Below are positions 21,121 through 33,734 of a stretch of 64,000 bases of DNA, piece after piece. The DNA comes from Theropithecus gelada. Lineage: Eukaryota; Chordata; Mammalia; Primates; Cercopithecidae. A program made the position numbers and the translations under genes. The first letter of the stretch is position 1. Every line of letters starts with the position of its first letter. The stretch spans positions 10,743,006 to 10,807,005 of the forward strand of contig NC_037673.1 in assembly GCF_003255815.1 (NCBI RefSeq), in the 5' to 3' direction. The notes beneath the pieces were generated by a model. That model worked only from the letters and a program-made list of their open reading frames with translations, was not told where the DNA came from and made no database searches.

Positions 21121-24038
21121 TGTTCTCGCTTGATGTTTATAGAAGTCAAGAAAAATGTATGGGAATTTTAACATAACTCTCAAAAATAACTTAATGAAAG
21201 CTATGTCGGGACCTGCATTTTGAAAAAACAGTCAAAGCAAAAACGTGTGGGGAACATGATCACATATGTGAGTACTGAGTTTCAATTGATTTACAGCAAA
21301 GGAAAACACTCAAAGCAGGAGAGGTACTTGACAATCTATAACTGTGTGTCCTTTGAACTACAGTAACCCGAAGCTGTTTGTCTCTCTGACGGAATTTTAT
21401 TGTGTAGTTCTACCACGTAACACTTACTAATTTGGTGTGTTTTTGTGTGAAAAATATAATACAATCTAATTCTGCTTCCTTAATTCACTTTAGCATTATT
21501 AATCTTACTATTCCCAATGATAAAGGTGCTTCTAATGATATATTTATGGAGTACTTTTCGTTTACAAAGCACTTTAGGCATTACCAATAACCCGGCAAGA
21601 CAATTAATTTATCCCACCTGCAGCTTCCAGTTCTGCTCCTTTAATTGACTTCTGGAAGTAAGTAAATGAGTGCCTGTAGCAAAGCTGGCCGTTCTCACAT
21701 TTTTCAGACGGAACTGGCAAGTGCTCAAAGTTAGATCCCTTCCTTGTCTCCCATGCCCCAATTAGGCATACTTAGCTAGCTCCTAAAGGCTATTTGAAAT
21801 ATTTCACCTCCATATATATCTATAAATAATGTCTTCTTCTGCTATTTAATTCTCTGGCACATGGTGCCTGGCAGCAGGAAGGGAACCTTGTGAGAGTAGG
21901 CGATGATATCTTAATTCCAGGCAAACACAGGCCCTTGTAATTTTGGTATCTGCTCTTATCCTATGTTTAGGTGGCTTATTTTAGCTTAGAGAGAAAATGC
22001 TGATGCTTAAATTACTGAAATAGAAAAGTGTGTTCATTCACTTGATGATAGCTGAGGAAGTGTCTGACAAAAATGGTTTGCCTGCAAACTCCCAAACGTA
22101 GCATACTTATTTTCTAATGACAGCACCTAAAATCGTTTATCTGTTTATCATTAAATCAGCCTTAACTCTGGTTAAGAGTTTACTTTTGTAGGGCTCACCA
22201 TGCTGGAGATTCTATCAGGTTATTAACCCCCTCAAATCATTAGAACACACATTTGAGCTCCATACACATGAGATGATCAATGTGTTCCTTCTTCTTTTTC
22301 CTTATAAGGAAAGTGATGAAGGAAGGGCAAAATCACTGAAAAAATACTCCAGTCATTGTATATACAGGGACATTTACACCCTTGACTGTGTATGGAGAAC
22401 TGGTTTTGTGACCTTGGGCACTGTCAAGGTTAAAACCAAAAAAGAAGAGAGGGTAAGAATTTGGCTGTAGTATGTTTTAGTTTTGTTGGTATTATCATTT
22501 TGAAAATTACGTCAGATAAATATGAAGATGTAGTCTCATCCTCCATGACTTTCCAACCCTTGAGTCCTGATTAAGATGCAGGTGTCCCTGTAATGTTAGT
22601 TTACTTACAGAGAATAAGCAGATGGCAGGGTACCCAACCCCTGCAGAGCAGCCTCTTCTGCTCACCCCAGTGTGCCATTAAGTGCTATTGTTTTCCACGT
22701 GCCCCATGATATGGAAAAGATCAGGAGTAACTGTTATATTTAACCTACCCCAACTTTACTGTCGAGGAAACTCATTGGAATTATTTTATTTCTAGTATTT
22801 CCAGTATAGGTCACTGACATTTTACTAGGCAATTGGAGATTTTTCATGAAGTCTATTTATCAGTCTATCTGGAGGGATATATTTTAGTCTATATTTTTGA
22901 TCATCCAAGTAAAGAAACAAACCAGGTAATATTATTGCATGGAGAAGGAAACCTTGGGGCAAAGTTTGTTAATTATTTTAAAAGGTTACAATTCTTTTTT
23001 AGCCTTTGATTATGTGTTGAAAATGCTGTCTTTTTACAGTGAAATTTACATCCTATCTTCACAAGAAATTTGGGTAGCCAGAAAAGATTTTTAGCTTTTT
23101 CAAGTGTTTAGAGACTTTGAAGCTGATTAGGGAAATAATAAAATACGCGACATAGAATAATTACAGACGCAAGTGACCTTGCGTTGTATGTTTATAACAG
23201 TAGTTCAGGGAAGACACAAGTTAGATAGGACTGGAGTTGTTGTGGAAGGCTTGATTCAGGAGGTGTACATTTAGGATTTTTTGTGGTATGTCAAGGGGGC
23301 AACAAGAACAACTTGATATTTTACAAAAAGAATTCTGGTGCATTAAGAAGGAAGGTTTCAGAATAGTAAAACTGAAGGTGGAAGAAACATACAGTCTTTT
23401 TCTCGACAATAATGCTTCCTTCTTCTAGGCTTCTAGTGAAATTGTAAACACTACAACTCAAGGGAGTGTGTTTCTATAACTGTTCCATATCCTGTATTGT
23501 CTTTTTAACCTAAGTTTCCAAACACCTGAAAGAGCCAGAAAGTTATTCTTGCTACCCAGTAGGAGGAATCTTGACTCCTCTCCTTCTACTGGTCAGGCAG
23601 ACTTTTGGGTCTTTGAGGTCTGAGATTTCTTCAGAGGGTAAAAGAAGTGAATTCCCTTTCTTGGGGGATCGTATTGGCAACAGGAAACTGCAAAGTGGGT
23701 GGTTCAAACTTTTTTTATAGTTTGACACCATCAAGGTGATCAAATTGTTTCCTTTTCTTTTTAGAGAGAGAAATGGATGGAGGTAGGGTTCTTTTAGGAC
23801 TGGGGAAGAAAGAGGCTGGATCACCAGGTGGAGGTTGTGCGCAGTTCTTCACAGTCCCAGGGACAGAAAGGGCAGCTGTGGTCCTGTGGTGCACTGAGAT
23901 TCTCTGTGGATGCAGAGCATAAGCTTCCCCCTGTGTTTGAGCCTGGCATGGGGTAGAGGAGGTACCTGTCTTGGAATGACCTGCTTAGGCCCTGAAAAGG
24001 AGCAGGCACCAGTAACCACTGCAGATGGCTGCTCCAGC
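21121..24038. other. CTNND2: Intronic sequence upstream of the 211-nt exon
   Basis: The block has largely unassigned unique-looking sequence. A MIR-like scrap (acaaagcactttaggcatta) lies near 21560. I found no additional delta-catenin exon in it, although an ARM-region exon encoding the sequence before KYAMRDL is expected somewhere upstream. Confidence 0.5.
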
Positions 24039-24058
24039 TGACTGCACCACCTTCTTCT

Positions 24059-24360
24059 TCTTCTTTTTTTTTTTTTTTTTAAGACAGAGTCTCACTCTGT
24101 TGTACAGGCTGGAGTACAGTGGCATGATCTCAGCTCACTGCAACCTCCATCTCCTGGGTTCAAGTGATTCTCCTGCCTCAGCCTCCCGAGTAGCTAGGAC
24201 TACAGGCACACACCACCACACCTGGCTAACTTCTGAATTTTAGTATAGATGGGATTTCACCATGTTGGCCAGGCTGGTCTCCATATCCTGACCTCAAGTG
24301 ATCTGCCTGCCTCGGCCTCCCAAAGTGCTGGGATTACAGATGTGAGCCACCATGCACAAC
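24059..24360 (-). mobile_element. AluS-like SINE
   Basis: A full Alu lies in minus orientation with a long T-run (24063-24080). The flanks tgactgcaccaccttcttct and tgactctaccttcttct form an imperfect target-site duplication. Frames inside are Alu-derived. Confidence 0.93.
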
Positions 24361-24377
24361 TGACTCTACCTTCTTCT

Positions 24378-24907
24378 AGATTTAATTTGGTTAAGTAAAA
24401 GATATGACACAGACTGAAAATAATAGAGTGATTCATTCATTTGTCAGGACACTATAATATTTCAGGAAAAAAGAAGAACCTGTGACTACAAAAAGGTGGT
24501 CATGGGGAGATCAAGGACATGGGAGCAGCCATGATGGAAATTCTTAAGAAGTAACTGACAGGGCTTGGAGCCCATGGAAATGTTGAGGTAATGTAGGGAA
24601 ACATGATTCAGAGATTTCACATGGGAATAACACAGAGGGTAATAAGAACCAAGTGAATTTTAAAGCTTGATATTAATGGGTAAGTTGAATCTTATTTTTC
24701 CACACAAAGAAAAACATGCAAAATTATATTACTTATATGAGAGAATCACATACCAAAATCCTGTCAGAGAGACAAGCAGGTCATCAGGTTCAAAGAATAT
24801 TTAGATTTATGAAAGCACAGTGGATACCTTGCCTTGCTTCTATTTTGAATAAATGTGCTACCAATGATCCACTATCATGGAATCACATCTGAAAAAGGGA
24901 AATCATG
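24378..24907. other. Intronic sequence, nothing recognised
   Basis: This is an AT-rich stretch between the Alu and the U6 copy, with no repeat or gene that I can name. Confidence 0.4.
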
Positions 24908-25014
24908 GTGCTCGCTTTGGCAGCACATATACTAAAATTGGAATGATACAGAGAAAGATTAGCATGGCCCCTGTGCAAAGATAATACATAAATTTGCGAG
25001 GCGTTCCATATTTT
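24908..25014 (+). pseudogene. U6 snRNA pseudogene
   Basis: The sequence starts GTGCTCGCTTTGGCAGCACA and continues through atatactaaaattggaatga, gattagcatggcccctgtgc and gcgttccatattttg. This is the whole U6 length (107 nt). Differences from functional U6 include C to T in the 5' stem-loop, an extra A in the gagaaagatt segment, and several changes in the 3' half (ataatacataaatttgcgag). The upstream flank lacks an obvious U6 TATA box and proximal element at the usual spacing, so this is most likely an L1-mobilised copy. Confidence 0.93.
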
Positions 25015-26049
25015 GTTTTTTAAAAAAGAAAAGCTTGTTGCTGTGTCAGATCGAAACAGTACAAAACAAGACTCTACCACCATCACTATCACAAACAAAA
25101 TCACTCTTTCTTGCTAAAGTTCCCAATAGAAATGAATCCTTGGGCCATTTCTTTTAAGTTACTTAGTCTCTAATAACAATGACTATATCTCTGATTTTTG
25201 CAATACTGGTAAGAGACGACCCCTGGTGATAATATAATTGTGCGGAAAAAAGACTATATTTTCATCAGTGATGGACTAACTACAACTTTGGAACTTTGCT
25301 ACGCTTTCCACTGTGTGTGTGTTTCCTTCAAATACCTGTATTTTGTATTTGGTGAACCAGTTTTCTAAATCCAGATTTCCTTGAAAAACTGCAAGTAAAG
25401 ATTATTTTCTCTTTGCAATGCTTCATTCTCGAAATCTTCCGTTAAGCGTTGTTGGGCACACCAAGGTACCCTGAGGGACTCACTCAGGAGACCTAACAAA
25501 CCGTGTTGCCCAAGAAAGGCACTCCTTGCAGAGCGCTTGTGCAGAAAGGAGCTGGTGGGGATTTCATGATGAGGTAACAGCCTTGCTCTCGTTGACTGCT
25601 TCTGTTTCCATGTTGTGTTTATGACCTTCTATTTCCATTTCTGAAGTAAGCCTGTGTTTGTTACTGATGTGCATACTACCATTTGGTTTTCGCTTTGGTG
25701 GCAGGAATGTTGAGTGGTGGTCTTATGGTCTAAAGACCTGCATTCTCTAAGGCAACAGGCAACAGGGAAGTCAGTTGAGTCCCTTCCGACACTTATTATA
25801 GATCTCTTCTGATCACTGATGGAGTCCTATGTGTAGATGGTCTTTGTTGTGCACCATTATAAACTTTAATGTCTCAAACTGATGAGAGAAAATATATTTT
25901 TCCAGAAGGTCAGCTGGACTAGAGAGCAACCCTAGATGAGAAACATCACAACCCCTTTGTCTTCGAGGTCTTAGTAGTTCTATGGCCCTCTTGTTTCTGG
26001 AGTTGCTAAAACTGACTTGTGGGTTTTTGCTGAGGTGCTCCGAGTTTAT
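25015..26049. other. Intronic sequence, nothing recognised
   Basis: I saw no gene or named repeat. It separates the U6 copy from the L1M. Confidence 0.4.
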
Positions 26050-26399
26050 TTTTTTCTAAAAAGCTTCTTTATTGCAGTACAAGACTTATAAAATTTACCA
26101 TTTTATCCATTCTAACTATATAGTTTGTGGATATTATGTCAACTCATATCATTCTACAATCATACATCTCTAGAACTCTTTTCATCTTGCAAAACTGAAA
26201 CTTTAAAAGCATTTAAACAACTTCCCAACTCCTCCCTTCAGCCCCTGGAAACCCCCACTCTACTTTCTGTCTCTATGAATTTGACAACCAGGTACCTCAT
26301 ATAAATGGCATCATAAAGGATTTGTCTTTTTGTGACTGGATTATTTCACTTAGCATAATGTTCTTAAGGTTCATCCATGTTGTAGTGTATGTCAGAACG

Positions 26400-26705
26400 T
26401 ACAATCCCCCCCCTTTTTTTTTCCAGACAGGGTCTCACTCTGTCATCCAGGGTGTAGTGCAGTGGTGCAATTTCAGCTGACTGCAACCTCTGCTTCCTGG
26501 GTTCAAGCAATTCTTGTGTCTCAGCCTCCTGAGTAGCTGAGATTACAGGTATGTGCCACCATACCCAGCTAGTTTTTTGTATGTTGAGTAGATACAGGGT
26601 TTTACTATGTTGGCCAGGCTGGTCTTGAACTCCTGGCCTCAAGTGATCTGTCCACCTTGGCCTGCCAAAGCGTTGGCATTACAGACATGAGCCACTGCAC
26701 CCAGC
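26400..26705 (-). mobile_element. AluJ/S-like SINE inside L1M
   Basis: A rather diverged minus-strand Alu begins after a C9/T10 tract and ends cacccagcc. The L1 3' UTR is continuous across it (catgttgtagtgtatgtcag before, gactgaataatatttcattg after). The flanks cagaac/cagaac are a short remnant of the target-site duplication. Confidence 0.9.
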
Positions 26706-29178
26706 CAGAACTTTCTTTTCAAGACTGAATAATATTTCATTGTGTATATATACCATATTTTGCTATTCTTCTGTTGATGAAGAATTAGCTTATACTTCAT
26801 TTTCACTATTGAGAATAATGGTGTGAACATGGATGTACAAATATCCTTTTACTTTCAATCTATTTCTGTCTTCGAATCTAAAGTAAGTTTTTTGTAGGCA
26901 ACATATAATTGGATACTATTTTTTAATGCACTCTGTCAGTCTCTGTCTTTGATTAGAGAATTTATCCATGTATATTTAAAGTAATTACTCATAAAGAGGG
27001 TCTTGTTTCTAGCATTTTGCTGTTTTCTATAGGCCTTATAGCTGTTTTTGTCCCTAATTTCCTGCATTACTATCTCCTTTGTGTTGTTTTTTGTAGTTAA
27101 ATGTTTTAATTTCCTTATTTTCCTTTGTGTATATAGTTTAATGATTTTCTTTGTGGTTACTACAGGGATTACATTTAACATTATACCATTATAATTTGAA
27201 TTTATACCAGCTTAACTTTAATAACATACAAACACTTTGCTCATTTACAGTTCCATCCTACACTTTTCAGTTATTGATGTCACACAATTATATCTTTGAA
27301 CATTGTGTGTCCAAAACATAATTTTTTTTTACAATGAATTAGTCTCTTAAATTATGTAGAAAAAAATGTAGAGTTATGAAACAAAGTCACAATAATGTTA
27401 GCTTGTAAACTAGTGATTGTTTTTTCTTAAATGTATTGAATTACATAGAAAACAAAAGTAGCATTATAAACCATTGTTAAAACAATATGAGCTTTATAAT
27501 TGCCCATGTATTTATCTTTACTAAGATCTTTATTTCTTCTCATACCTTTGAATTACTGTTTAGTGTTCTTGCATTTCAACATGCAGGACTCCCTTTAGGA
27601 TTTCTTACAGAGCAGGTCTAGTGGTAATGAACTCTCTTGGTTTGTGTTTATCTAGGAATGTCTTAGGTTTTCCCTCACTTCTGCTGGACATAGGATGCTT
27701 GACTGATAGTTTTTTTGCTTTCAGCACCATGACTATATCAACCTCTGGCCTTCAAAATTTTGATTTAAAAATCAGCTGATAACCTTATTTTGGATTTCTT
27801 GTGTGTGATGAGTCACTTCTCCCTGCTTTCAAGATTCTTTATCTTTGTCTTTCAACAATTTGATTCTAATGTGTTTCAGTCTGGGTATATTTGAGCTTAT
27901 CTTGAATCTCATTGAGTTCTTGAATGTTTATATTTATGCCTTTCATTAAATTTGGTAAGTTTTCAGCCATTATTTCCTCTAATAATCTCTCTATCCGTTT
28001 CTCACTTTTTTTCTCCTGAGTCTTTTGTAGTGCGTATTTGATCCTCTTGATGATGTCCACAGAACCCTTAAGCTCTGTTCCTTTTCTTCGATCTTTCTTC
28101 TTTCTGTTCTCCAAAGTCAATAATTTCAATTTTCCTAACTTCAAGTTTGCTGATTCTTTCTTCTGCCTGCTCAAATCTACCTTTGCAATTCTTTAGTGAA
28201 TTTTTCATTTCAATTATTGTACTTTTCAGCTCTAAATTTTTTTTGTATCTTTTTAGGTTTTCTATGACTTTATGTTTCCATTTTGTTCACACATCATGTT
28301 CTTAACTTGACTTTCTCCATATCTTCCTTTAATTTTTTGAACATCTCTAAAACAGTTGTTTTAAAGTCTTTGTCTAGTAGCTCTGCTTTTGTGCCATTTT
28401 TCAGCTATGGCTTCTGGTTGTTGTTGTTGTTGTTGTTTTTCCCTTTAAACTGGTCACACTTCCCTGTTTCATTGTGCGCCTTCTGGTTTTTTGTTGTTGC
28501 TTGAAACTTAAAATTGGAATGTAATAATGGGTTATCTGGAAATCAGATTCTTCCTCTTTTTCAGGGTTTGTTATTTTTTTTGTTTTTGTTTTGTTTTTGA
28601 CTGTTTTAGGCTGTCTCTGTGCTAAGAATTAGCCTTAAGATCTTCACAGATGTTTTCTGAGCATGAGAGTTTCCCTGATCAAGCACAATGGCTCTCTTAT
28701 TTCTCTTGTATATGCAGTTGCTTTTGAATATGCTAGTCTTTAATGACTGCCTCCCAAAAAGGGAAAAGAAAAAAACAAAGTGGATGAGGAGGGTGAGTGT
28801 GTCAGCTCTTTAAATCCTCTGAAAATAACTTCAGCCAAAGATGGAGGGGCTTGCAATCATGGTATGTGTGTGTGCAACAATGGCTGCTTGCCTCTGTGTT
28901 TGTATCTCTGTAGTGAGAAGCAGCAATCAGCAGAAAGAACAGATCCCCAATATTTACAGGACACAGTATTTTGTGCCAACTCTGGCTTCTGCCAGCGGCA
29001 AGTAAGCTGCTCTAGGAACATGTGCACAGCTACCTGCCACAGGGCTGAGGGGTGGGGGATGGGTAGCTACTGCTGAGCTAAGCTGATTGACCAAATAAAC
29101 TGCACTTTACTGTCCAAATCTTCTGAAATTTTTAAGCCTTCAATAGACTCCAGGGTTTCAAAATAGTTACATTCAGTG

Positions 29179-29738
29179 TGATGGTTAATATTAGGTGCCA
29201 GCTTGATTGGACTGAAGGATGCCTAGGTGGCTTGTAAAGCACTGTTTCTGGGTATGTCTGTGAGGGTGTTGTCAGGGGAGATTAACATTTGAGTCAGTGG
29301 ATTGGGAGAGACAGTGGGTGGGCACCATCCAATCGGCTGCTATAATGGCTAGAACAAAACCAGGTGGAAAAAGGTGTGATAAGATGGCTTGCTGAGCCTT
29401 CTGGCTTTCACCTTTCCCCTATGCGGGATGCTTCTAGCCCTTGAACATCAGACTCCAGGTTCTTTGGCATCTAGACTCTTGGACTTATACCATTGGTTTG
29501 ACAGGAGCTTTTGGGCCTTCGGCCATAGACCGAAGCCTGCACTGTTGTCTTCCCTACTTCTGAGGCTTTTGGCATCAGACTGAGCCACTGATGGCTTCTT
29601 TCTTCATCAGCTTGCAGATGGCCTATCATGGGACTTCCCCTTGTGGTCATGTGAGCCAATTCTCCTTAATAAACTCCCTTTCATATATACATATATCCTA
29701 TTAGTCCTCTCCCTCTGGAGCACCCTGACTAATAGACA
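29179..29738 (+). mobile_element. Solo LTR (ERVL/MaLR-like) inside L1M
   Basis: The segment begins TGATGGTTAATATTAGG, has a ccttaataaactccctttca polyadenylation region, and ends caccctgactaatagaca. These are terminal features of a known mammalian LTR family that I cannot name with confidence. L1M sequence appears to resume after it (gattctgccaatgtgattg). Confidence 0.65.
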
Positions 29739-29835
29739 GATTCTGCCAATGTGATTGTGTCTAGGTGGGGAGACAGATTCCTGGTGCTTCCTACTTCTCC
29801 ATCAGCCTAGAATCCTCTCCCCTCTCTGAATTTAC

Positions 29836-30289
29836 TTTTCAGCAATAATTGACGATATAAAAGTGACGAGCTGATTTCCGTGTGATTGGATGTCTGTAAG
29901 CTAGTATGAAAGAGTTTTTTTCCTTCTGTATATAAAAGGTTGTTTGATGTTTAGAATGCTGGAATGTTTTGTCTCTCATTTCTCTTTTGGGAAATATTTG
30001 GAGCTTAATTTACAGAAATCTGTCATCTGCACACTATAAATATATCCAATTTAAACACAGTCTATCATCAAAGGGGAAAAATATATGCAAAAATAATATA
30101 TTTTAAAATTGGCTAATGTGGCTTATAGACCAAATTGGTGAAGCATTCAAAATGGTATTGCTTAGTTACTGAAAATGTCTGAATGCTTGTTAACATGGGA
30201 AAGGTCTCTTTTGGACTGTCCGGAGATCTCTGACCTCTGGAAACATCTGGAAGGTTCTGAGTGCTTATCTTTTTTTTTCCCCCTAAAAC
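29836..30289. other. Intronic sequence, nothing recognised
   Basis: AT-rich DNA between two L1 fragments. No gene is visible. Confidence 0.4.
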
Positions 30290-30775
30290 AAAACACATGG
30301 AATACTACTTAACAATCAAAAGGAACACTACATGCTATCATCTGAAAATATTTGAATGATATTATGCTAAGTGAAAAAAGCCAATCTCAAAAGGTTATAT
30401 ATTGTAAGATACCACTTATATAACATTCTTGAAATAACAAAATTATAGAGATGGAGAACAAATTAATGGTTGCTAGGAGTTTAGGATAGTTAGGAAGAGT
30501 GTGACTATGACAAGATGGTACAACAAATATCACTGGGCTGAGAGAATAATTCTGTATCTTGATAACCTCGATGGTTATACAAATCCACACATGTGATGAC
30601 ACTGTACACACATATTATAATGTTAATTTCCTGATTTATTGTGTTACAATTACATAAGATATAGCCATTGCTGGAAACTGGCTGAGGGATACATAGGACC
30701 CTCCCTTACTATCTTTATAATTTCCTGTGAATCTATAATTTTTTTCAAGTTAAAAGTTAGAAAAGTCACACAGAA
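30290..30775 (+). mobile_element. L1M 3' end fragment
   Basis: The blocks acatggaatactacttaaca, ttatgctaagtgaaaaaagc, ggttgctaggagtttagg and tttataatttcctgtgaatc follow the 3' end of an L1M element on the plus strand. It is 5'-truncated. Confidence 0.8.
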
Positions 30776-31177
30776 ATATAGAAATATACCAATAAACATG
30801 TGCTGACAAAAAGGTGTTAATAAATCTTAACATGTATCCCCTGGTTCAACCCACAATGGACTTGACAAGGATTACAAAAAAATAGCACATATGAGATAAG
30901 AAATCCAGTTATAAGTTCCTGAATCCTCCAGCTTACCCAAGAGTTTGCTGGGAATTCTTCTGTTGTATGTGTATAAACATTTTCTCTGTCTAGAAATTGG
31001 TATAACTTTTCTATTCTCTGGACGAGACTGATAAATGGGACTCCTAATTTGATGGGCTTATGTAAACAAATAAGTCCTTATATATGTAATTACAACAAGA
31101 AAACTAAAAAATTGCCAATGAAAAAACACTCTTAGAATGCTTTAAGCTGCTGGTCCTTTAAGAAAAAATAAAAATTT

Positions 31178-31495
31178 GGCCAGGTGCGGTGGCTCATGCC
31201 TGTCATCTCAGCACTTTGGGAAGCCGAAGTGGGTGAATCATAAGGTCAGGAGTTCGAGACCAGCTTGGCCAACGTGGTGAAACCTTGTTTCTACTAAAAA
31301 TACAAAAAATTAGCTGGGTGCAGTGGTGGGAGCCTGTAATCCAAGTTACTTGGGAGTTTGAGGCAGAAGAATTGCTTGAACCTGGGAGGCGGAGGTTGCA
31401 GTGAGCCGAGATCATGCCACTGCACTCCAGCCTGGGTGACAGAGTAAGACTCTGTCTCAAACAAAACAAAACAAAACAAACAAACAAACAAAAAA

Positions 31496-31497
<2 letters not shown>
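31178..31497 (+). mobile_element. AluS-like SINE with variant A-tail
   Basis: A full dimeric Alu starts ggccaggtgcggtggctca. The tail is aaacaaaacaaaac changing to caaacaaacaaac, and it runs directly into a (CA)n microsatellite. It is antisense to CTNND2. Confidence 0.95.
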
Positions 31498-31499
<2 letters not shown>

Positions 31500-31537
<38 letters not shown>

Positions 31538-31556
31538 ACACATATATATACATCTT
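31500..31556 (+). repeat. (CA)n/(TA)n microsatellite
   Basis: About sixteen CA units, with one interruption (acataca), are flanked by TATATA. It grew from the tail of the adjacent Alu and is probably length-polymorphic. Confidence 0.95.
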
Positions 31557-32443
31557 TCACAAAAGCTTATTTCAAGGAAAGACACAAAGAAATTTCACAA
31601 TGAATTACATTAACAGCCTTGGTAGCTAGGTTAAAAAATTTAAAGCAAAGAAATAACAGTTGATACCAGGTTAGCAAAGACAAGGGAAAAAATAGTACTA
31701 AGACACTTCAGGACCTTTGAGGATATTTGAAGAGGTTTCAATATTTAGTATCTAAGGTAAAAAGAGTTGATGCAGTATTTTTAGCTAAAGCAAATCTTTG
31801 CAAAATTAGACTGGTTTGATAATATTAGGGGAAAAACAGAGGTATCTTTCCCCTGGTCTTATCATTTCATAAATCTTTGGTTAGCATGATCTGTTTTATA
31901 AAAGATTAGGTTATTTCCTCAATTTTTAATAATATGAATTTTTAAGATTTCCAATTCTAGGTTTATTAAACAGATAGGCTAACATTATTATTTGAAAATT
32001 TAAAAAGGTTAATAAGTGTTCAGCTAGATTGAATTTCAATAACTCCTGTTTCATGAAGGAGTTGCTCTTCTTCACCTTAGAGAATTCTACAACAATCTGT
32101 TACTGAGTTACTCCATTAAATTCCCCTGAGTAAAATTTTTAATGTCCTCTTTTTGAAAAAACACTGTCCACTAAACACATAGGCACACACATATATGTGC
32201 TTCAAATATCTGCAGATGTACAAATGTCCTGGACTTGTTCGTGTTGCTAATTCATGAAATACAAAACAATATTATCAAACTGTTGGAGGAAGTACATTGT
32301 GAGGAACCACAGGCGCTTTCTGGAATCTCAGCTGATCTCAAGTACACACAGGTAACTGTCTCCCAGCCTTCTCTATGTCTGTGAGGAAACAACTCAGTTA
32401 CACGGTTTCAAAGTTATAACTAATATGAAAAGTTGATGCTGTA
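31557..32443. other. Intronic sequence, nothing recognised
   Basis: AT-rich unassigned DNA. No gene is visible. Confidence 0.4.
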
Positions 32444-32938
32444 TGTGTTAGTTTTCTAATGCTGCTATACTAAATCACCACAGGTTCAGTGCTTTAAAAC
32501 TAGATACATTTATTATTTCACAGTTCTGCAGGTTAGAAGTACAACAGTGGTCTTACTAGGCTACAATTAGGGTGTGGGCAGGACTGCATTCTGGGAGCTC
32601 TAGGAGAGAATCATTTTCTTGCCTTTTCCAGTTCCTAGAGGCCACCTGACTTCCTTGGCATGTAACCCTCTGTTTCTAACTTTAAAACTAGCAACAACGG
32701 GCCTTTCTTGTGTCACATCGCTCTGACCCTCTCATTTGCCCCCAACTGCTCCCTTTTCCACTTTAAGGACCTTTGTGATTACATTGGGTCCACTGGGATA
32801 ATCTAGGGTCTTCTTCCTATCTCAAGGTTAGCTGATTGTCAACCTTAATTCCCCTTGGCCATGTGAGGTGACACAGTCACAGGTTTCGGGGAATAGGCTC
32901 TGGACATCTTTGAGAAGACATTATTCTGCCTACTACAC
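32444..32938 (-). mobile_element. MLT1-type MaLR LTR
   Basis: In plus-strand reading it begins tgtgttagttttctaatgct, passes ttatttcacagttctgcagg, and ends tctgcctactacacta. This is the reverse of an MLT1-like LTR whose polyadenylation region is at the low-coordinate end. Confidence 0.65.
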
Positions 32939-33715
32939 TATACTAGGTACAATAGTTGTAAAATAATATGAATGTGTCTTTAAGATAATGGAATGCAGTT
33001 TTGTTTATCAAGGAAGAAAGTGCATCTCAGGTTAAAAAGTCTGGCTGTGTGTTAATATGTAAAATTAAGCCATATTTGAGGATGTGCAGTAAGTTATGGA
33101 AAGTTTGAGAAGAAGTGAATCTTATTTGCGTTGGTTTATAGTGCCTGGAAATAATGAACTTGAAAAAAACAACAATGAAAGGTGTTACTGTCTATAAAGT
33201 TTGTGTAATTTTGATGAGTTTACTTACAAGATAGAGTAAAGGCTTGTGAACTCTCTACTGCAAATGTTACATGAGTAGGGTACGAAAATAATAAACTTAG
33301 AGTTGGGTTTTCTCTCTGAGTGTATCTGAGTATATACTCTGTTTTCAGTAAGAAATTGTGAAGAATAGTCTGTGCCCAAAGAACAAAAGCTTCCTTTATC
33401 ACTAAAATCCTCCTACTTGATATCCTGTTAATTTTTTTGTGCTTTTGTTAATCTCTTGAGTCACTTTTAGCAAAATTTCCTCACTTGTGGAAATGCTAGA
33501 GTTCAATCTTTCAAATTAATATTTAGTAAAAGATCCTTGCTCATGAAAATGCTAGTGTTCCTAATAACTTCTTTAACCACTTTATTATAAATATTATCAT
33601 GCTGAGCCAAGCTGAAGTTACGTCTTGTCTTTAGCCACTCCAGATTTACACTCACATCTTGCATCCCCAGATAACTCTTTTTGAAATTGCCCTCCACAAA
33701 TCTGCACCCCTACAG
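32939..33715. other. Intronic sequence, nothing recognised
   Basis: No gene or repeat could be named. Small frames on the minus strand look random. Confidence 0.4.
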
Positions 33716-33734
33716 TCAAACTAATACAACTTTT

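Larger units (their letters stand above)
26050..29835 (-). mobile_element. L1M LINE, internally deleted and interrupted
   Basis: The minus-strand element runs from 5'/ORF1 sequence (about 29.8 to 27.87 kb) through the inter-ORF spacer and the start of ORF2 (about 27.0-26.85 kb). It then passes directly to 3' UTR sequence (26.84-26.06 kb). ORF1 is visible as IERLLEEIMAENLPNLMKG and flanking coiled-coil-like residues (27866-28174). The ORF2 start shows VITLN followed by stops. Nearly all of ORF2, including the reverse transcriptase, is missing. An Alu (26400-26705) and an LTR (29179-29738) have inserted into it. A (GTT)n run lies at 28417-28437. It is an ancient, inactive copy. Confidence 0.82.
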
